Below are positions 41,035-56,400 of a DNA stretch of 64,000 bases, one piece after another. The first letter of the stretch is position 1; each line of letters starts with the position of its first letter. Source of the DNA: Antedon mediterranea (taxonomy: Eukaryota > Echinodermata > Crinoidea > Comatulida > Antedonidae); contig NC_092672.1 of assembly GCF_964355755.1 (NCBI RefSeq), forward strand, positions 17,292,501-17,356,500, written 5' to 3'. Below the pieces are notes generated by a model, which saw only the letters and a list, made by a program, of their open reading frames with translations, did not search any database and was not told the DNA's origin. A program made the translations under genes and the position numbers.

Positions 41035-44000
41035 ATAGCTTCAAATCGCATTTGGAGACATTTTAGACCATTTTGTGATTTTCGAAAAAACTTGTTAACA
41101 TAAAAACACCAAAGTGCTTAGAATAGCTTCAAATCGCATTTGGAGACGTTTTAGACCAATTTGTGATTTTCGAAAAAACTTGTTCACATAAAAACACCAA
41201 AGTGCTTAGAATAGCTTCAAATCGCATTTGGAGACGTTTTAGACCATTTTGTGATTTTCGAAAAAACTTGGTTGCACAAAAACAACAAAGTGCTTAAAAT
41301 CACATTAGAAACCGTTTTAGACCATTTTGAGAATTTCGATAAAACTTTTCACACAAAAACATCAAAGAGCACAAAATAGCTTAATATCGTATTTAAAAAC
41401 GTTTTTGACCATTTTGAGCATAAAAACACCAAAGTGTACAGAATAGCTTCAAATCGTATTTGGAGACGGTTTAGACCATTTTGTGATTTTCGAAAAAACT
41501 TGTTAACATAAAAACATCAAAGTGTACAGAATAGCTTCAAATTGTATTTGTAGACATTTTAGACCATTTTGTGAATTTCGAAAAAACTTGGTTACACAAA
41601 AACACCAAAGTGCTTAAAATAGCTTCAAATCGCATTTGGAGATATTTTAGACCATTTTGTGATTTTCGAAAAAACTTATTAACATAAAAACACCAAAGTG
41701 CTTAGAATAGCTTCAAATCGCATTTAGAGAGGTTTTAGACCAATTTGTGATTTTCGAAAAAACTTGTTCACATAAAAACACCAAAGTGCTTAGAATAGCT
41801 TCAAATCGCATTTTGAGACATTTTAGACCCTTTGGAGATTTTCGAAAAAACTTGGTTACACAAAAACACCAAAGTGCTTAGAATAGCTTCAAATCGCATT
41901 TGGAGACGTTTTAGACCATTTTGTGATTTTCGAAAAAACTTTGTGGCACAAAAACATCAAAGTGCTTAAAATCACATTAGAAACCGTTTTAGACCATTTT
42001 GAGAATTTCGATAAAACTTTTCACACAAAAACATCAAAGAGCACAAAATAGCTTAATATCGTATTTAAAAACGTTTTTGACCATTTTGAGCATTTCGACA
42101 AACATTTTTCACACAAAACAGCAAAGTGTACAGAATAGCTTCAAATCGTATTTGGAGACGTTTTAGACCTTTTTGTGATTTTCGAAAAAACTTGTTAATA
42201 TAAAAACACCAAAGTGCTAAGAATAGCTTCAAATCGCATTTGGAGACGTTTTAGACCATTTTGTGATTTTCGAAAAAACTTGTTAACATAAAAACACCAA
42301 AGTGTACAGAATAGCTTCAAATCGCATTTGGAGACGGTTTAGACCATTTTGTGATTTTCGAAAAAACTTGTTAACATAAAAACATCAAAGTATACAGAAT
42401 AGCTTCAAATTGCATTTGGAGACATTTTAGACCATTTCGTGAATTTCGAAAAAACTTGGTTACACAAAAACATCAAAGTGCTTAAAATAGCTTCAAATCG
42501 CATTTGGAGACATTTTAGACCATTTTGTGATTTTCGAAAAAACTTATTAACATAAAAACACCAAAGTGCTTAGAATAGCTTCAAATCGCATTTGGAGAGG
42601 TTTTAGACCAATTTGTGATTTTCGAAAAAACTTGTTAACATAAAAACACCAAAGTGCTTAGAATAGCTTCAAATCGCATTTGGAGACGTTTTAGACCATT
42701 TTGTGATTTTCGAAAAAACTTGTTTACACAAAAACATCAAAGTGCTTAAAATCACATTAGAAACCGTTTTAGACCATTTTGAGCATTTCGATAAAACTTT
42801 TCACACAAAAACATCAAAGAGCACAAAATAGCTTAATATCGTATTTAAAAACGCTTTTGACCATTTTGAGCATTTCGACAAACATTTTTCACACAAAACA
42901 GCAAAGTGTACAGAATAGCTTCAAATCGTATTTGGAGACGTTTTAGACCTTTTTGTGATTTTCGAAAAAACTTGTTAATATAAAAACACCAAAGTGCTAA
43001 GAATAGCTTCAAATCGCATTTGGAGACGTTTTAGACCATTTTGTGATTTTTGAAAAAACTTGTTAACATAAAAACACCAAAGTGTACAGAATAGCTTCAA
43101 ATCGCATTTGGAGACGGTTTAGACCATTTTGTGATTTTCGAAAAAACTTGTTAACATAAAAACATCAAAGTGTACAGAATAGCTTCAAATTGCATTTGGA
43201 GACATTTTAGACCATTTTGTGAATTTCGAAAAAACTTGGTTACACAAAAACATCAAAGTGCTTAAAATAGCTTCAAATCGCATTTGGAGACATTTTAGAC
43301 CATTTTGTGGTTTTCGAAAAAAATTATTAACATAAAAACACCAAAGTGCTTAGAATAGCTTCAAATCGCATTTGGAGAGGTTTTAGACCAATTTGTGATT
43401 TTCGAAAAAACTTGTTCACATAAAAACACCAAAGTGCTTAGAATAGCTTCAAATCGCATTTGGAGACGTTTTAGACCATTTTGTGATTTTCGAAAAAACT
43501 TGGTTACACAAAAACATCAAAGTGCTTAAAATCACATTAGAAACCGTTTTAGACCATTTTGAGCATTTCGATAAAACTTTTCACACAAAAACATCAAAGA
43601 GCACAAAATAGCTTAATATCGTATTTAAAAACGCTTTTGACCATTTTGAGCATTTCAACAAACATTTTTCACACAAAACAGCAAAGTGTACAGAATAGCT
43701 TCAAATCGTATTTGGAGACGTTTTAGACCTTTTTGTGATTTTCGAAAAAACTTGTTAATATAAAAACACCAAAGTGCTAAGAATATCTTCAAATCGCATT
43801 TGGAGACATTTTAGACCATTTTGTGATTTTTGAAAAAACTTGTTAACATAAAAACATCAAAGTGTACAGAATAACTTCAAATCGCATTTGGAGACATTTT
43901 AGACCATTTTGTGATTTTCGAAAAACTTGGTTACACAAAAACATCCAAGTGCTCAAAATCACATAAACCGTTTTAGACCATTTTGAGCATTTCGATAAAA

Positions 44001-47000
44001 CTTTTCACAAAAAAACATCAAAGACCACAAAATAGCTTAATATCGTATTTAAAAACGTTTTTGACCATTTTGAGCATTTCGACAAAAAATTGTCACACAA
44101 AACAGCAAAGTGTACAGAATAGCTTCAAACCGCATTTGGAGACGTTTTAGACCTTTTTGTGATTTTCGAAAAAACTTGTTAACATAAAAACACCAAAGTG
44201 CTAAGAATAGCTTCAAATCGCATTTGGAGACATTTTAGACCATTTTGTGATTTTCGAAAAAAATTGTTAACATAAAAACACCAAAGTGCTTAGAATAGCT
44301 TCAAATCGCATTTTGAGAGGTTTTAGACCATTTTGTGATTTTCGAAAAAACTTGGTTACACAAAAACAGCAAAGTGCTTAAAATACCTTCAAATCGCATT
44401 TGGAGACATTTTAGACCATTTTGTGATTTTCGAAAAAACTTGTTAACATAAAAACACCAAAGTGCTTAGAATAGCTTCAAATCGCATTTGGAGACGTTTT
44501 AGACCAATTTGTGATTTTCGAAAAAACTTGTTAATATAAAAACACCAAAGTGCTAAGAATATCTTCAAATCGCATTTGGAGACATTTTAGACCATTTTGT
44601 GATTTTCGAAAAAACTTGTTAACATAAAAACATCAAAGTGTACAGAATAACTTCAAATCGCATTTGGAGACATTTTAGACCATTTTGTGATTTTCGAAAA
44701 ACTTGGTTACACAAAAACATCCAAGTGCTCAAAATCACATAAACCGTTTTAGACCATTTTGGGCATTTCGATAAAACTTTTCACACAAAAACATCAAAGA
44801 CCACAAAATAGCTTAATATCGTATTTAAAAACGTTTTTGACCATTTTGGGAATTTCGACAAAAAATTTTCACACAAAACAGCAAAGTGTACAGAATAGCT
44901 TCAAACCGCATTTGGAGACATTTTAGACCATTTTGTGATTTTCGAAAAAACTTGTTAATATAAAAACACCAAAGTGCTAAGAATATCTTCAAATCGCATT
45001 TGGAGACATTTTAGACCATTTTGTGATTTTTGAAAAAAACTTGTTAACATAAAAACATCAAAGTGTACAGAATAACTTCAAATCGCATTTGGAGACATTT
45101 TAGACCATTTTGTGATTTTCGAAAAACTTGGTTACACAAAAACATCCAAGTGCTCAAAATCACATAAACCGTTTTAGACCATTTTGAGCATTTCGATAAA
45201 ACTTTTCACAAAAAAACATCAAAGACCACAAAATAGCTTAATATCTTATTTAAAAACGTTTTTGACCATTTTGAGCATTTCGACAAAAAATTGTCACACA
45301 AAACAGCAAAGTGTACAGAATAGCTTCAAACCGCATTTGGAGACGTTTTAGACCTTTTTGTGATTTTCAAAAAAACTTGTTAACATAAAAACACCAAAGT
45401 GCTAAGAATAGCTTCAAATCGCATTTGGAGACATTTTAGACCATTTTGTGATTTTCGAAAAAAATTGTTAACATAAAAACACCAAAGTGCTTAGAATAGC
45501 TTCAAATCGCATTTTGAGAGGTTTTAGACCATTTTGTGATTTTCGAAAAAACTTGGTTACACAAAAACAGCAAAGTGCTTAAAATACCTTCAAATCGCAT
45601 TTGGAGACATTTTAGACCATTTTGTGATTTTCGAAAAAACTTGTTAACATAAAAACACCAAAGTGCTTAGAATAGCTTCAAATCGCATTTGGAGACGTTT
45701 TAGACCAATTTGTGATTTTCGAAAAAACTTGTTAATATAAAAACACCAAAGTGCTAAGAATATCTTCAAATCGCATTTGGAGACATTTTAGACCATTTTG
45801 TGATTTTCGAAAAAACTTGTTAACATAAAAACATCAAAGTGTACAGAATAACTTCAAATCGCATTTGGAGACATTTTAGACCATTTTGTGATTTTCGAAA
45901 AACTTGGTTACACAAAAACATCCAAGTGCTCAAAATCACATAAACCGTTTTAGACCATTTTGGGCATTTCGATAAAACTTTTCACACAAAAACATCAAAG
46001 ACCACAAAATAGCTTAATATCGTATTTAAAAACGTTTTTGACCATTTTGAGAATTTCGACAAAAAATTTTCACACAAAACAGCAAAGTGTACAGAATAGC
46101 TTCAAACCGCATTTGGAGACATTTTAGACCATTTTGTGATTTTCGAAAAAACTTGTTAATATAAAAACACCAAAGTGCTAAGAATATCTTCAAATCGCAT
46201 TTGGAGACATTTTAGACCATTTTGTGATTTTTGAAAAAAACTTGTTAACATAAAAACATCAAAGTGTTCAGAATAACTTCAAATCGCATTTGGAGACATT
46301 TTAGACCATTTTGTGATTTTCGAAAAACTTGGTTACACAAAAACATCCAAGTGCTCAAAATCACATAAACCGTTTTAGACCATTTTGAGCATTTCGATAA
46401 AACTTTTCACAAAAAAACATCAAAGACCACAAAATAGCTTAATATCGTATTTAAAAACGTTTTTGACCATTTTGAGCATTTCGACAAAAAATTGTCACAC
46501 AAAACAGCAAAGTGTACAGAATAGCTTCAAACCGCATTTGGAGACGTTTTAGACCTTTTTGTGATTTTCAAAAAAACTTGTTAACATAAAAACACCAAAG
46601 TGCTAAGAATAGCTTCAAATCGCATTTGGAGACATTTTAGACCATTTTGTGATTTTCGAAAAAAATTGTTAACATAAAAACACCAAAGTGCTTAGAATAG
46701 CTTCAAATCGCATTTTGAGAGGTTTTAGACCATTTTGTGATTTTCGAAAAAACTTGGTTACACAAAAACAGCAAAGTGCTTAAAATACCTTCAAATCGCA
46801 TTTGGAGACATTTTAGACCATTTTGTGATTTTCGAAAAAACTTGTTAACATAAAAACACCAAAGTGCTTAGAATAGCTTCAAATCGCATTTGGAGACGTT
46901 TTAGACCAATTTGTGATTTTCGAAAAAACTTGTTAATATAAAAACACCAAAGTGCTAAGAATATCTTCAAATCGCATTTGGAGACATTGTAGACCATTTT

Positions 47001-50000
47001 GTGATTTTCGAAAAAACTTGTTAACATAAAAACATCAAAGTGTACAGAATAACTTCAAATCGCATTTGGAGACATTTTAGACCATTTTGTGATTTTCGAA
47101 AAACTTGGTTACACAAAAACATCCAAGTGCTCAAAATCACATAAACCGTTTTAGACCATTTTGGGCATTTCGATAAAACTTTTCACACAAAAACATCAAA
47201 GACCACAAAATAGCTTAATATCGTATTTAAAAACGTTTTTGACCATTTTGGGAATTTCGACAAAAAATTTTCACACAAAACAGCAAAGTGTACAGAATAG
47301 CTTCAAACCGCATTTGGAGACATTTTAGACCATTTTGTGATTTTCGAAAAAACTTGTTAATATAAAAACACCAAAGTGCTAAGAATATCTTCAAATCGCA
47401 TTTGGAGACATTTTAGACCATTTTGTGATTTTTGAAAAAAACTTGTTAACATAAAAACATCAAAGTGTACAGAATAACTTCAAATCGCATTTGGAGACAT
47501 TTTAGACCATTTTGTGATTTTCGAAAAACTTGGTTACACAAAAACATCCAAGTGCTCAAAATCACATAAACCGTTTTAGACCATTTTGAGCATTTCGATA
47601 AAACTTTTCACAAAAAAAACATCAAAGACCACAAAATAGCTTAATATCGTATTTAAAAACGTTTTTGACCATTTTGAGCATTTCGACAAAAAATTGTCAC
47701 ACAAAACAGCAAAGTGTACAGAATAGCTTCAAACCGCATTTGGAGACGTTTTAGACCTTTTTGTGATTTTCAAAAAAACTTGTTAACATAAAAACACCAA
47801 AGTGCTAAGAATAGCTTCAAATCGCATTTGGAGACATTTTAGACGATTTTGTGATTTTCGAAAAAAATTGTTAACATAAAAACACCAAAGTGCTTAGAAT
47901 AGCTTCAAATCGCATTTTGAGAGGTTTTAGACCATTTTGTGATTTTCGAAAAACTTGGTTACACAAAAACAGCAAAGTGCTTAAAATACCTTCAAATCGC
48001 ATTTGGAGACATTTTAGACCATTTTGTGATTTTCGAAAAAACTTGTTAACATAAAAACACCAAAGTGCTTAGAATAGCTTCAAATCGCATTTGGAGACGT
48101 TTTAGACCAATTTGTGATTTTCGAAAAAACTTGTTAATATAAAAACACCAAAGTGCTAAGAATATCTTCAAATCGCATTTGGAGACATTTTAGACCATTT
48201 TGTGATTTTCGAAAAAACTTGTTAACATAAAAACATCAAAGTGTACAGAATAACTTCAAATCGCATTTGGAGACATTTTAGACCATTTTGTGATTTTCGA
48301 AAAACTTGGTTACACAAAAACATCCAAGTGCTCAAAATCACATAAACCGTTTTAGACCATTTTGGGCATTTCGATAAAACTTTTCACACAAAAACATCAA
48401 AGACCACAAAATAGCTTAATATCGTATTTAAAAACGTTTTTGACCATTTTGAGAATTTCGACAAAAAATTTTCACACAAAACAGCAAAGTGTACAGAATA
48501 GCTTCAAACCGCATTTGGAGACATTTTAGACCATTTTGTGATTTTCGAAAAAACTTGTTAACATAAAAACACCAAAGTGCTTAGAATAGCTTCAAATCGC
48601 ATTTGGAGACGTTTTAGACCATTTTGTGATTTTCGAAAAAACTTGTTAACATAAAAACACCAAAGTGTACAGAATAGCTTCAAATCGCATTTGGAGACGT
48701 TTTAGACCATTTTGTGATTTTCGAAAAAACTTGTTTACACAAAAACATCAAAGTGCTTAAAATCACATTAGAAACCGTTTTAGACCATTTTGAGCATTTC
48801 GATAAAACTTTTCACACAAAAACATCAAAGAGCACAAAATAGCTTAATATCGTATTTAAAAACGCTTTTGACCATTTTGAGCATTTCGACAAACATTTTT
48901 CACACAAAACAGCAAAGTGTACAGAATAGCTTCAAATCGTATTTGGAGACGTTTTAGACCTTTTTGTGATTTTCGAAAAAACTTGTTAATATAAAAACAC
49001 CAAAGTGCTAAGAATATCTTCAAATCGCATTTGGAGACATTTTAGACCATTTTGTGATTTTCGAAAAAACTTGTTATCATAAAAACATCAAAGTGTACAG
49101 AATAACTTCAAATCACATTTAGAGACATTTTAGACCATTTTGTGATTTTCGAAAAACTTGGTTACACAAAAACATCCAAGTGCTCAAAATCACATAAACC
49201 GTTTTAGACCATTTTGAGCATTTCGATAAAACTTTTCACAAAAAAACATCAAAGACCACAAAATAGCTTAATATCGTATTTAAAAACGTTTTTGACCATT
49301 TTGAGCATTTCGACAAAAAATTGTCACACAAAACAGCAAAGGGTACAGAATAGCTTCAAACCGCATTTGGAGACGTTTTAGACCTTTTTGTGATTTTCGA
49401 AAAAACTTGTTAACATAAAAACACCAAAGTGCTAAGAAAAGCTTCAAATCGCATTTGGAGACATTTTAGACCATTTTGTGATTTTCGAAAAAACTTGTTA
49501 ACATAAAAACACCAAAGTGCTTAGAATAGCTTCAAATCGCATTTTGAGAGGTTTTAGACCATTTTGTGATTTTCGAAAAAACTTGGTTACACAAAAACAG
49601 CAAAGTGCTTAAAATACCTTCAAATCGCATTTGGAGACATTTTAGACCATTTTGTGATTTTCGAAAAAACTTGTTAACATAAAAACACCAAAGTGCTTAG
49701 AATAGCTTCAAATCGCATTTGGAGACGTTTTAGACCAATTTGTGATTTTCGAAAAAACTTGTTAATATAAAAACACCAAAGTGCTAAGAATATCTTTAAA
49801 TCGCATTTGGAGACATTTTAGACCATTTTGTGATTTTCGAAAAAACTTGTTAACATAAAAACATCAAAGTGTACAGAATAACTTCAAATCGCATTTGGAG
49901 ACATTTTAGACCATTTTGTGATTTTCGAAAAACTTGGTTACACAAAAACATCCAAGTGCTCAAAATCACATAAACCGTTTTAGACCATTTTGGGCATTTC

Positions 50001-51151
50001 GATAAAAGTTTTCACACAAAAACATCAAAGACCACAAAATAGCTTAATATCGTATTTAAAAACGTTTTTGACCATTTTGAGAATTTCAACAAAAAATTTT
50101 CACACAAAACAGCAAAGTGTACAGAATAGCTTCAAACCGCATTTGGAGACATTTTAGACCATTTTGTGATTTTCGAAAAAACTTGTTAACATAAAAACAC
50201 CAAAGTGCTTAGAATAGCTTCAAATCGCATTTGGAGACGTTTTAGACCATTTTGTGATTTTCGAAAAAACTTGTTAACATAAAAACACCAAAGTGTACAG
50301 AATAGCTTCAAATCGCATCTGGAGACGTTTTAGACCATTTTGTGATTTTCGAAAAAACTTGGTTACACAAAAACATCAAAGTGCTTAAAATCACATTAGA
50401 AACCGTTTTAGACCATTTTGAGCATTTCGATAAAACTTTTCACACAAAAACATCAAAGAGCACAAAATTAGCTTAATATCGTATTTAAAAACGCTTTTGA
50501 CCATTTTGAGCATTTCAACAAACATTTTTCACACAAAACAGCAAAGTGTACAGAATAGCTTCAAATCGTATTTGGAGACGTTTTAGACCTTTTTGTGATT
50601 TTCGAAAAAAACTTGTTAATATAAAAACACCAAAGTGCTAAGAATATCTTCAAATCGCATTTGGAGACATTTTAGACCATTTTGTGATTTTTGAAAAAAC
50701 TTGTTAACATAAAAACATCAAAGTGTACAGAATAACTTCAAATCGCATTTGGAGACATTTTAGACCATTTTGTGATTTTCGAAAAACTTGGTTACACAAA
50801 AACATCCAAGTGCTCAAAATCACATAAACCGTTTTAGACCATTTTGAGCATTTCGATAAATCTTTTCACACAAAAACATCAAAGACCACAAAATAGCTTA
50901 ATATCGTATTTAAAAACGTTTTTGACCATTTTGAGCATTTCGACAAAAAATTGTCACACAAAACAGCAAAGTGTACAGAATAGCTTCAAACCGCATTTGG
51001 AGACGTTTTAGACCTTTTTGTGATTTTCGAAAAAACTTGTTAACATAAAAACACCAAAGTGCTAAGAATAGCTTCAAATCGCATTTGGAGACATTTTAGA
51101 CCATTTTGTGATTTTCGAAAAAACTTGTTAACATAAAAACACCAAAGTGCT
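41035..51151 (-). repeat. ~88-bp satellite array with ~1.2-kb higher-order repeat
   Basis: Inverted-orientation monomers of at least three types. A: AATAGCTTCAAATCGCATTT...CACCAAAGTGCTT. B: AAAATCACATTAGAAACCG...CATCAAAGAGCAC. C: AAAATAGCTTAATATCGTAT...CAGCAAAGTGTAC. B is usually followed by C. The variant CATTTTGGGCATTTCGATAA recurs at about 44757, 45957, 47157 and 48360, giving a higher-order period of about 1200 bases over roughly 43745-48540. The short reading frames here are not genes. Confidence 0.9.
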
Positions 51152-53449
51152 CACACTCAATTCACCAGGGACAAAAAGTAGTGAGCCCTCTATCGGCAGC
51201 GAATCGTTTTTGCACACGAGACAGCGTTGACAATTACCCGGAAGCAACTTTGTTTTGAAAAGTAAATCTTAGGTTTTTGCAAACTGGCCAATTGGAACTT
51301 TTGGTTTTATTTACTAATGAATAATTCATGAAAACCTTTGACAAGGCATCTACGAACCACGTGATATTGTTTTTTAATCGACGAACCCATTATATTTTTA
51401 TGAAACAAGGGTGAATTACACCGATGTTTTTTAAACAATTTTAGGCTATTCGAATGTTAAAATTTCGTCTAATTTGTTGAGGCTGTAATAAAACAACGCA
51501 ATTTTTTGAGAAGGTGGGTTTTATAGTTTCTGAATATTTGATTTTTCAATAGTAGTTAATAAAAAAATCTCGTTGGGGTTATTTTTTATTTTTTTTTAAT
51601 GGCTGCTTAAACATGTGCCCTCTTGGGTATTTCACTATCGAAAATGGAACACATGGTTGTAGCTAAAATCATTTTTTACGCCATAAGATAAAAAATGTGG
51701 TTTTGTAAATTAATAAGGGCAACATATAATATATAGGAAAGCTGTTTTAAATCATAAAACTCTACAAAGCCTCTTTGTTTTATTTATAAATCAATATAGT
51801 CTAGGCCTAGTAGTACAGTAGGAGAGCCAGGCTTTAGCCTATAATAGTGGGGTAGTGCGTGCATTATTGGCGCGTGTTCATTGTCAGGCGCGCGTTGTTT
51901 ATAGGCCTAAGAAAATAAGAATAAATATACAAATATAATTAAATAATGATTATTATTAATTGAATGTTGTTGTTTTTTTACAGACCACAGAGGATTGTTC
52001 TACATACTTCAATACAAATAGCATTAAATCAACAACAATTTCTTATGAGTCATATTAATTTACTTCTGGCATATAATGTGAAAAAGCACTATTAATACTG
52101 TAATTATGGATATCTATAGATGTATTGCCAAAAAGACATTTATTTTGTAAAAACTTTAACTTATCCTAATTTACTTATTTAAAGGTTCAAGTGGCAGTTG
52201 GTTGTTGTGCAGTAGTTTAATAAAGTTTAAATGTACATTTCAAATTGGCAAATAAAAAATGGTAATAGGCCTACTACAGTAATAGTAAATCTTTTGAAGA
52301 TTAGGCTTAGTACAAATGTTAGCTAAGTTGATGTAGAAAACTTGTCTGATTTTTAAGGTGAAATTTGTGATAATATTAAAAGTTAAAATGTTAATTGGTG
52401 TGTATTTGTATTTCATTTATTGCTCCATTATTATAATAAAAAGCAGGGAACTGCGAAATTTAATTTTAGCTCCGATAAAAAGTAAACATTTTCAGCATAT
52501 ACTTAAATCAATCATATGTTAGTGACAGGTGACATTAACAGATTTATTATGAGATTACTAGTAAGCCTACTAGTAGATTTAGCTCTATTCATAAAAATAT
52601 GACATTATATACTGTACATTAATTAATTAGCCTAGGCCTATAACTAATTGACTGATTTTTCAGTATTTTACCAAGTCAGCCGTTCAGGAATGCAGACAGT
52701 CCCCACTTCACACTAATCTTCATAATTTTAAGAAAAATGAAAGTTGAGCACTTTATTTTAAAACTTATAAGCCCATATTATAAGATTCTGCATCATCCAC
52801 CTAACAAGAACTAAAATTGAGAGCACAGTGATGGAGCGCATCTTCCGTCGTTCTCGTCGCCTAAGGAAACGAGTATTCCAGCCCTGCCGCGTCTTCCTAG
52901 GCCAACGCGCACCGCACTTTCGCTCAAAATACACTATCTTCAACTCCTTATAGAATTTGTTTGAAAAATAACCCCAAGCTTATATTTGGAAATCTTTGAA
53001 AATGCATATAAGACTATATTATAGCGTTTTCAGAATTTCATTTAAAAATTGCAAATTAATGTTAGCTATTTTAACAAATTAGTTAGTTTTCACTTTTTTG
53101 TTTTCGCCGTATGACTCGCTTTGTTTACGTTTACACTTGGCTTAGACGTTTATCTTAGAATTCGAATAAATTAATCCATAATCAACTAAAATTGCTATTG
53201 TTGTGGTTTTTGTTTAATATAAATGTTCTTTATAAACAGAAATAAATCAAACAACAATATAATTTAATATAAACCCGTTAAAAGGGAAATTTAGACAGCC
53301 TATAAAACACGGAAGTCAGAACTCGCGTCGCTCGAAATGCTCGGTAACTTTCTATTTATAGCCAATCGAAAAAGGCTCCGGCTAACTTAAACAATGAAAA
53401 CAGCTCTCGGAACACTTAATGTCCAATTTTCGCTGTTTGACGTGGATGT
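51152..53449. mobile_element. 2.3-kb unclassified insertion in satellite
   Basis: GTGCT lies on both sides (51147-51151; 53450-53454). The uninterrupted satellite at 56900-56960 gives the pre-insertion site. The ends read CACACTCAATTCACC and, from the other side, ACATCCACGTC (CACAT if a 4-bp TGCT duplication is used), so terminal inversion is very short. The inside is AT-rich with TAGGCCTA words, a GC-richer core at 52825-52935, and GAGCCCTCTATCGG near the left end. A 61-codon minus-strand frame at 52758-52943 is unrecognised. No transposase or RT motif seen. Confidence 0.65.
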
Positions 53450-56400
53450 GTGCTTAGAATAGCTTCAAATCGCATTTTGAGAGGTTTTAGACCATTTTGT
53501 GATTTTCGAAAAAACTTGGTTACACAAAAACAGCAAAGTGCTTAAAATACCTTCAAATCGCATTTGGAGACATTTTAGACCATTTTGTGATTTTCGAAAA
53601 AACTTGTTAACATAAAAACACCAAAGTGCTTAGAATAGCTTCAAATCGCATTTGGAGACGTTTTAGACCAATTTGTGATTTTCGAAAAAACTTGTTCACA
53701 TAAAAACACCAAAGTGCTTAGAATAGCTTCAAATCGCATTTGGAGACGTTTTAGACCATTTTGTTATTTTCGAAAAAACTTGGTTACACAAAAACATCAA
53801 AGTGCTTAAAATCACATTAGAAACCATTTTGAGCATTTCGATAAAACTTTTCACACAAAAACATCAAAGTGCACAAAATAGCTTAATATCGTATTTAAAA
53901 ACGTTTTTGACCATTTTGAGCATTTCGACAAAAAATATTCACACAAAACAGCAAAGTGTACAGAATAACTTCCATTTTGTGATTTTCGAAAAACTTTTTA
54001 ACATAAAAACATCAAAGTGTACAGAGTAGCTTCAAATCGCATTTGTAGACCTTTATGACCTTTTTGTGATTTACGAAAAAACTTGTTAACATTAAAACAC
54101 CAAAGTGCTTAGAATAGCTTCAAATCGCATTTTGAGACGTTTTAGACCATTTTCTGATTTTCGAAAAAACTTGTTACATAAAATCATCAAAGTGCTAAGA
54201 ATAGCTTCAAATCGCATTTGGAGACGTTTTAGAACATTTTGTGATTTTCGAAAAAAAACTTGTTATTACATAAAAACATCAAAGTGTACAGAATAGCTTC
54301 AAATCGCATTTGGAGACATTTTAGACCATTTTGTGATTTTCGAAAAAACTTGTTATCATAAAAACATCAAAGTATACAGAATAACTTCAAATCACATTTG
54401 GAGACATTTTAGACCATTTGTGATTTTCGAAAAACTTGGTTACAAAAAAACATCCAAGTGCTCAAAATTACATAAACCGTTTTAGACCATTTTGAGCATT
54501 TCGATAAAACTTTTCACACAAAAACATCAAAGAGCACAAAATAGCTTAATATCGTATTTAAAAACGTTTTTGACCATTTTGAGCATTTCGACAAACATTT
54601 TCCACACAAAACAGCAAAGTGTACAGAATAGCTTCAAATCGTATTTGGAGACGTTTTAGACCTTTTTGTGATTTTCGAAAAAACTTGTTAATATAAAAAC
54701 ACCAAAGTGCTAAGAATAGCTTCAAATCGCATTTGGAGACGTTTTAGACCATTTTGTGATTTTCGAAAAAACTTGTTAACATAAAAACACCAAAGTGTAC
54801 AGAATAGCTTCAAATCGCATTTGGAGACGGTTTAGACCATTTTGTGATTTTCGAAAAAACTTGTTAACATAAAAACATCAAAGTGTACAGAATAGCTTCA
54901 AATTGCATTTGGAGACATTTTAGACCATTTTGTGAATTTCGAAAAAACTTGGTTACACAAAAACATCAAAGTGCTTAAAATAGCTTCAAATCGCATTTGG
55001 AGACATTTTAGACCATTTTGTGGTTTTCGAAAAAAATTATTAACATAAAAACACCAAAGTGCTTAGAATAGCTTCAAATCGCATTTGGAGAGGTTTTAGA
55101 CCAATTTGTGATTTTCGAAAAAACTTGTTCACATAAAAACACCAAAGTGCTTAGAATAGCTTCAAATCGCATTTGGAGACGTTTTAGACCATTTTGTGAT
55201 TTTCGAAAAAACTTGGTTACACAAAAACATCAAAGTGCTTAAAATCACATTAGAAACCGTTTTAGACCATTTTGAGCATTTCGATAAAACTTTTCACACA
55301 AAAACATCAAAGAGCACAAAATAGCTTAATATCGTATTTAAAAACGGTTTTGACCATTTTGAGCATTTCAACAAACATTTTTCACACAAAACAGAAAAGT
55401 GTACAGAATAGCTTCAAATCGTATTTGGAGACGTTTTAGACCTTTTTGTGATTTTCGAAAAAACTTGTTAATATAAAAACACCAAAGTGCTAAGAATATC
55501 TTCAAATCGCATTTGGAGACATTTTAGACCATTTTGTGATTTTTGAAAAAACTTGTTAACATAAAAACATCAAAGTGTACAGAATAACTTCAAATCGCAT
55601 TTGGAGACATTTTAGACCATTTTGTGATTTTCGAAAAACTTGGTTACACAAAAACATCCAAGTGCTCAAAATCACATTAACCGTTTTAGACCATTTTGAG
55701 CATTTCGATAAAACTTTTCACAAAAAAACATCAAAGACCACAAAATAGCTTAATATCGTATTTAAAAACGTTTTTGACCATTTTGAGCATTTCGACAAAC
55801 ATTTTCCACACAAAACAGCAAAGTGTACAGAATAGCTTCAAATCGTATTTGGAGACGTTTTAGACCTTTTTGTGATTTTCGAAAAAACTTGTTAATATAA
55901 AAACACCAAAGTGCTAAGAATAGCTTCAAATCGCATTTGGAGACGTTTTAGACCATTTTGTGATTTTCGAAAAAACTTGTTAACATAAAAACACCAAAGT
56001 GTACAGAATAGCTTCAAATCGCATTTGGAGACGGTTTAGACCATTTTGTGATTTTCGAAAAAACTTGTTAACATAAAAACATCAAAGTGTACAGAATAGC
56101 TTCAAATTGCATTTGGAGACATTTTAGACCATTTTGTGAATTTCGAAAAAACTTGGTTACACAAAAACATCAAAGTGCTTAAAATCACATTAGAAACCGT
56201 TTTAGACGATTTTGAGCATTTCGATAAAACTTTTCACACAAAAACATCAAAGAGCACAAAATAGCTTAATATCGTATTTAAAAACGCTTTTGACCATTTT
56301 GAGCATTTCAACAAACATTTTTCACACAAAACAGCAAAGTGTACAGAATAGCTTCAAATCGTATTTGGAGACGTTTTAGACCTTTTTGTGATTTTCGAAA

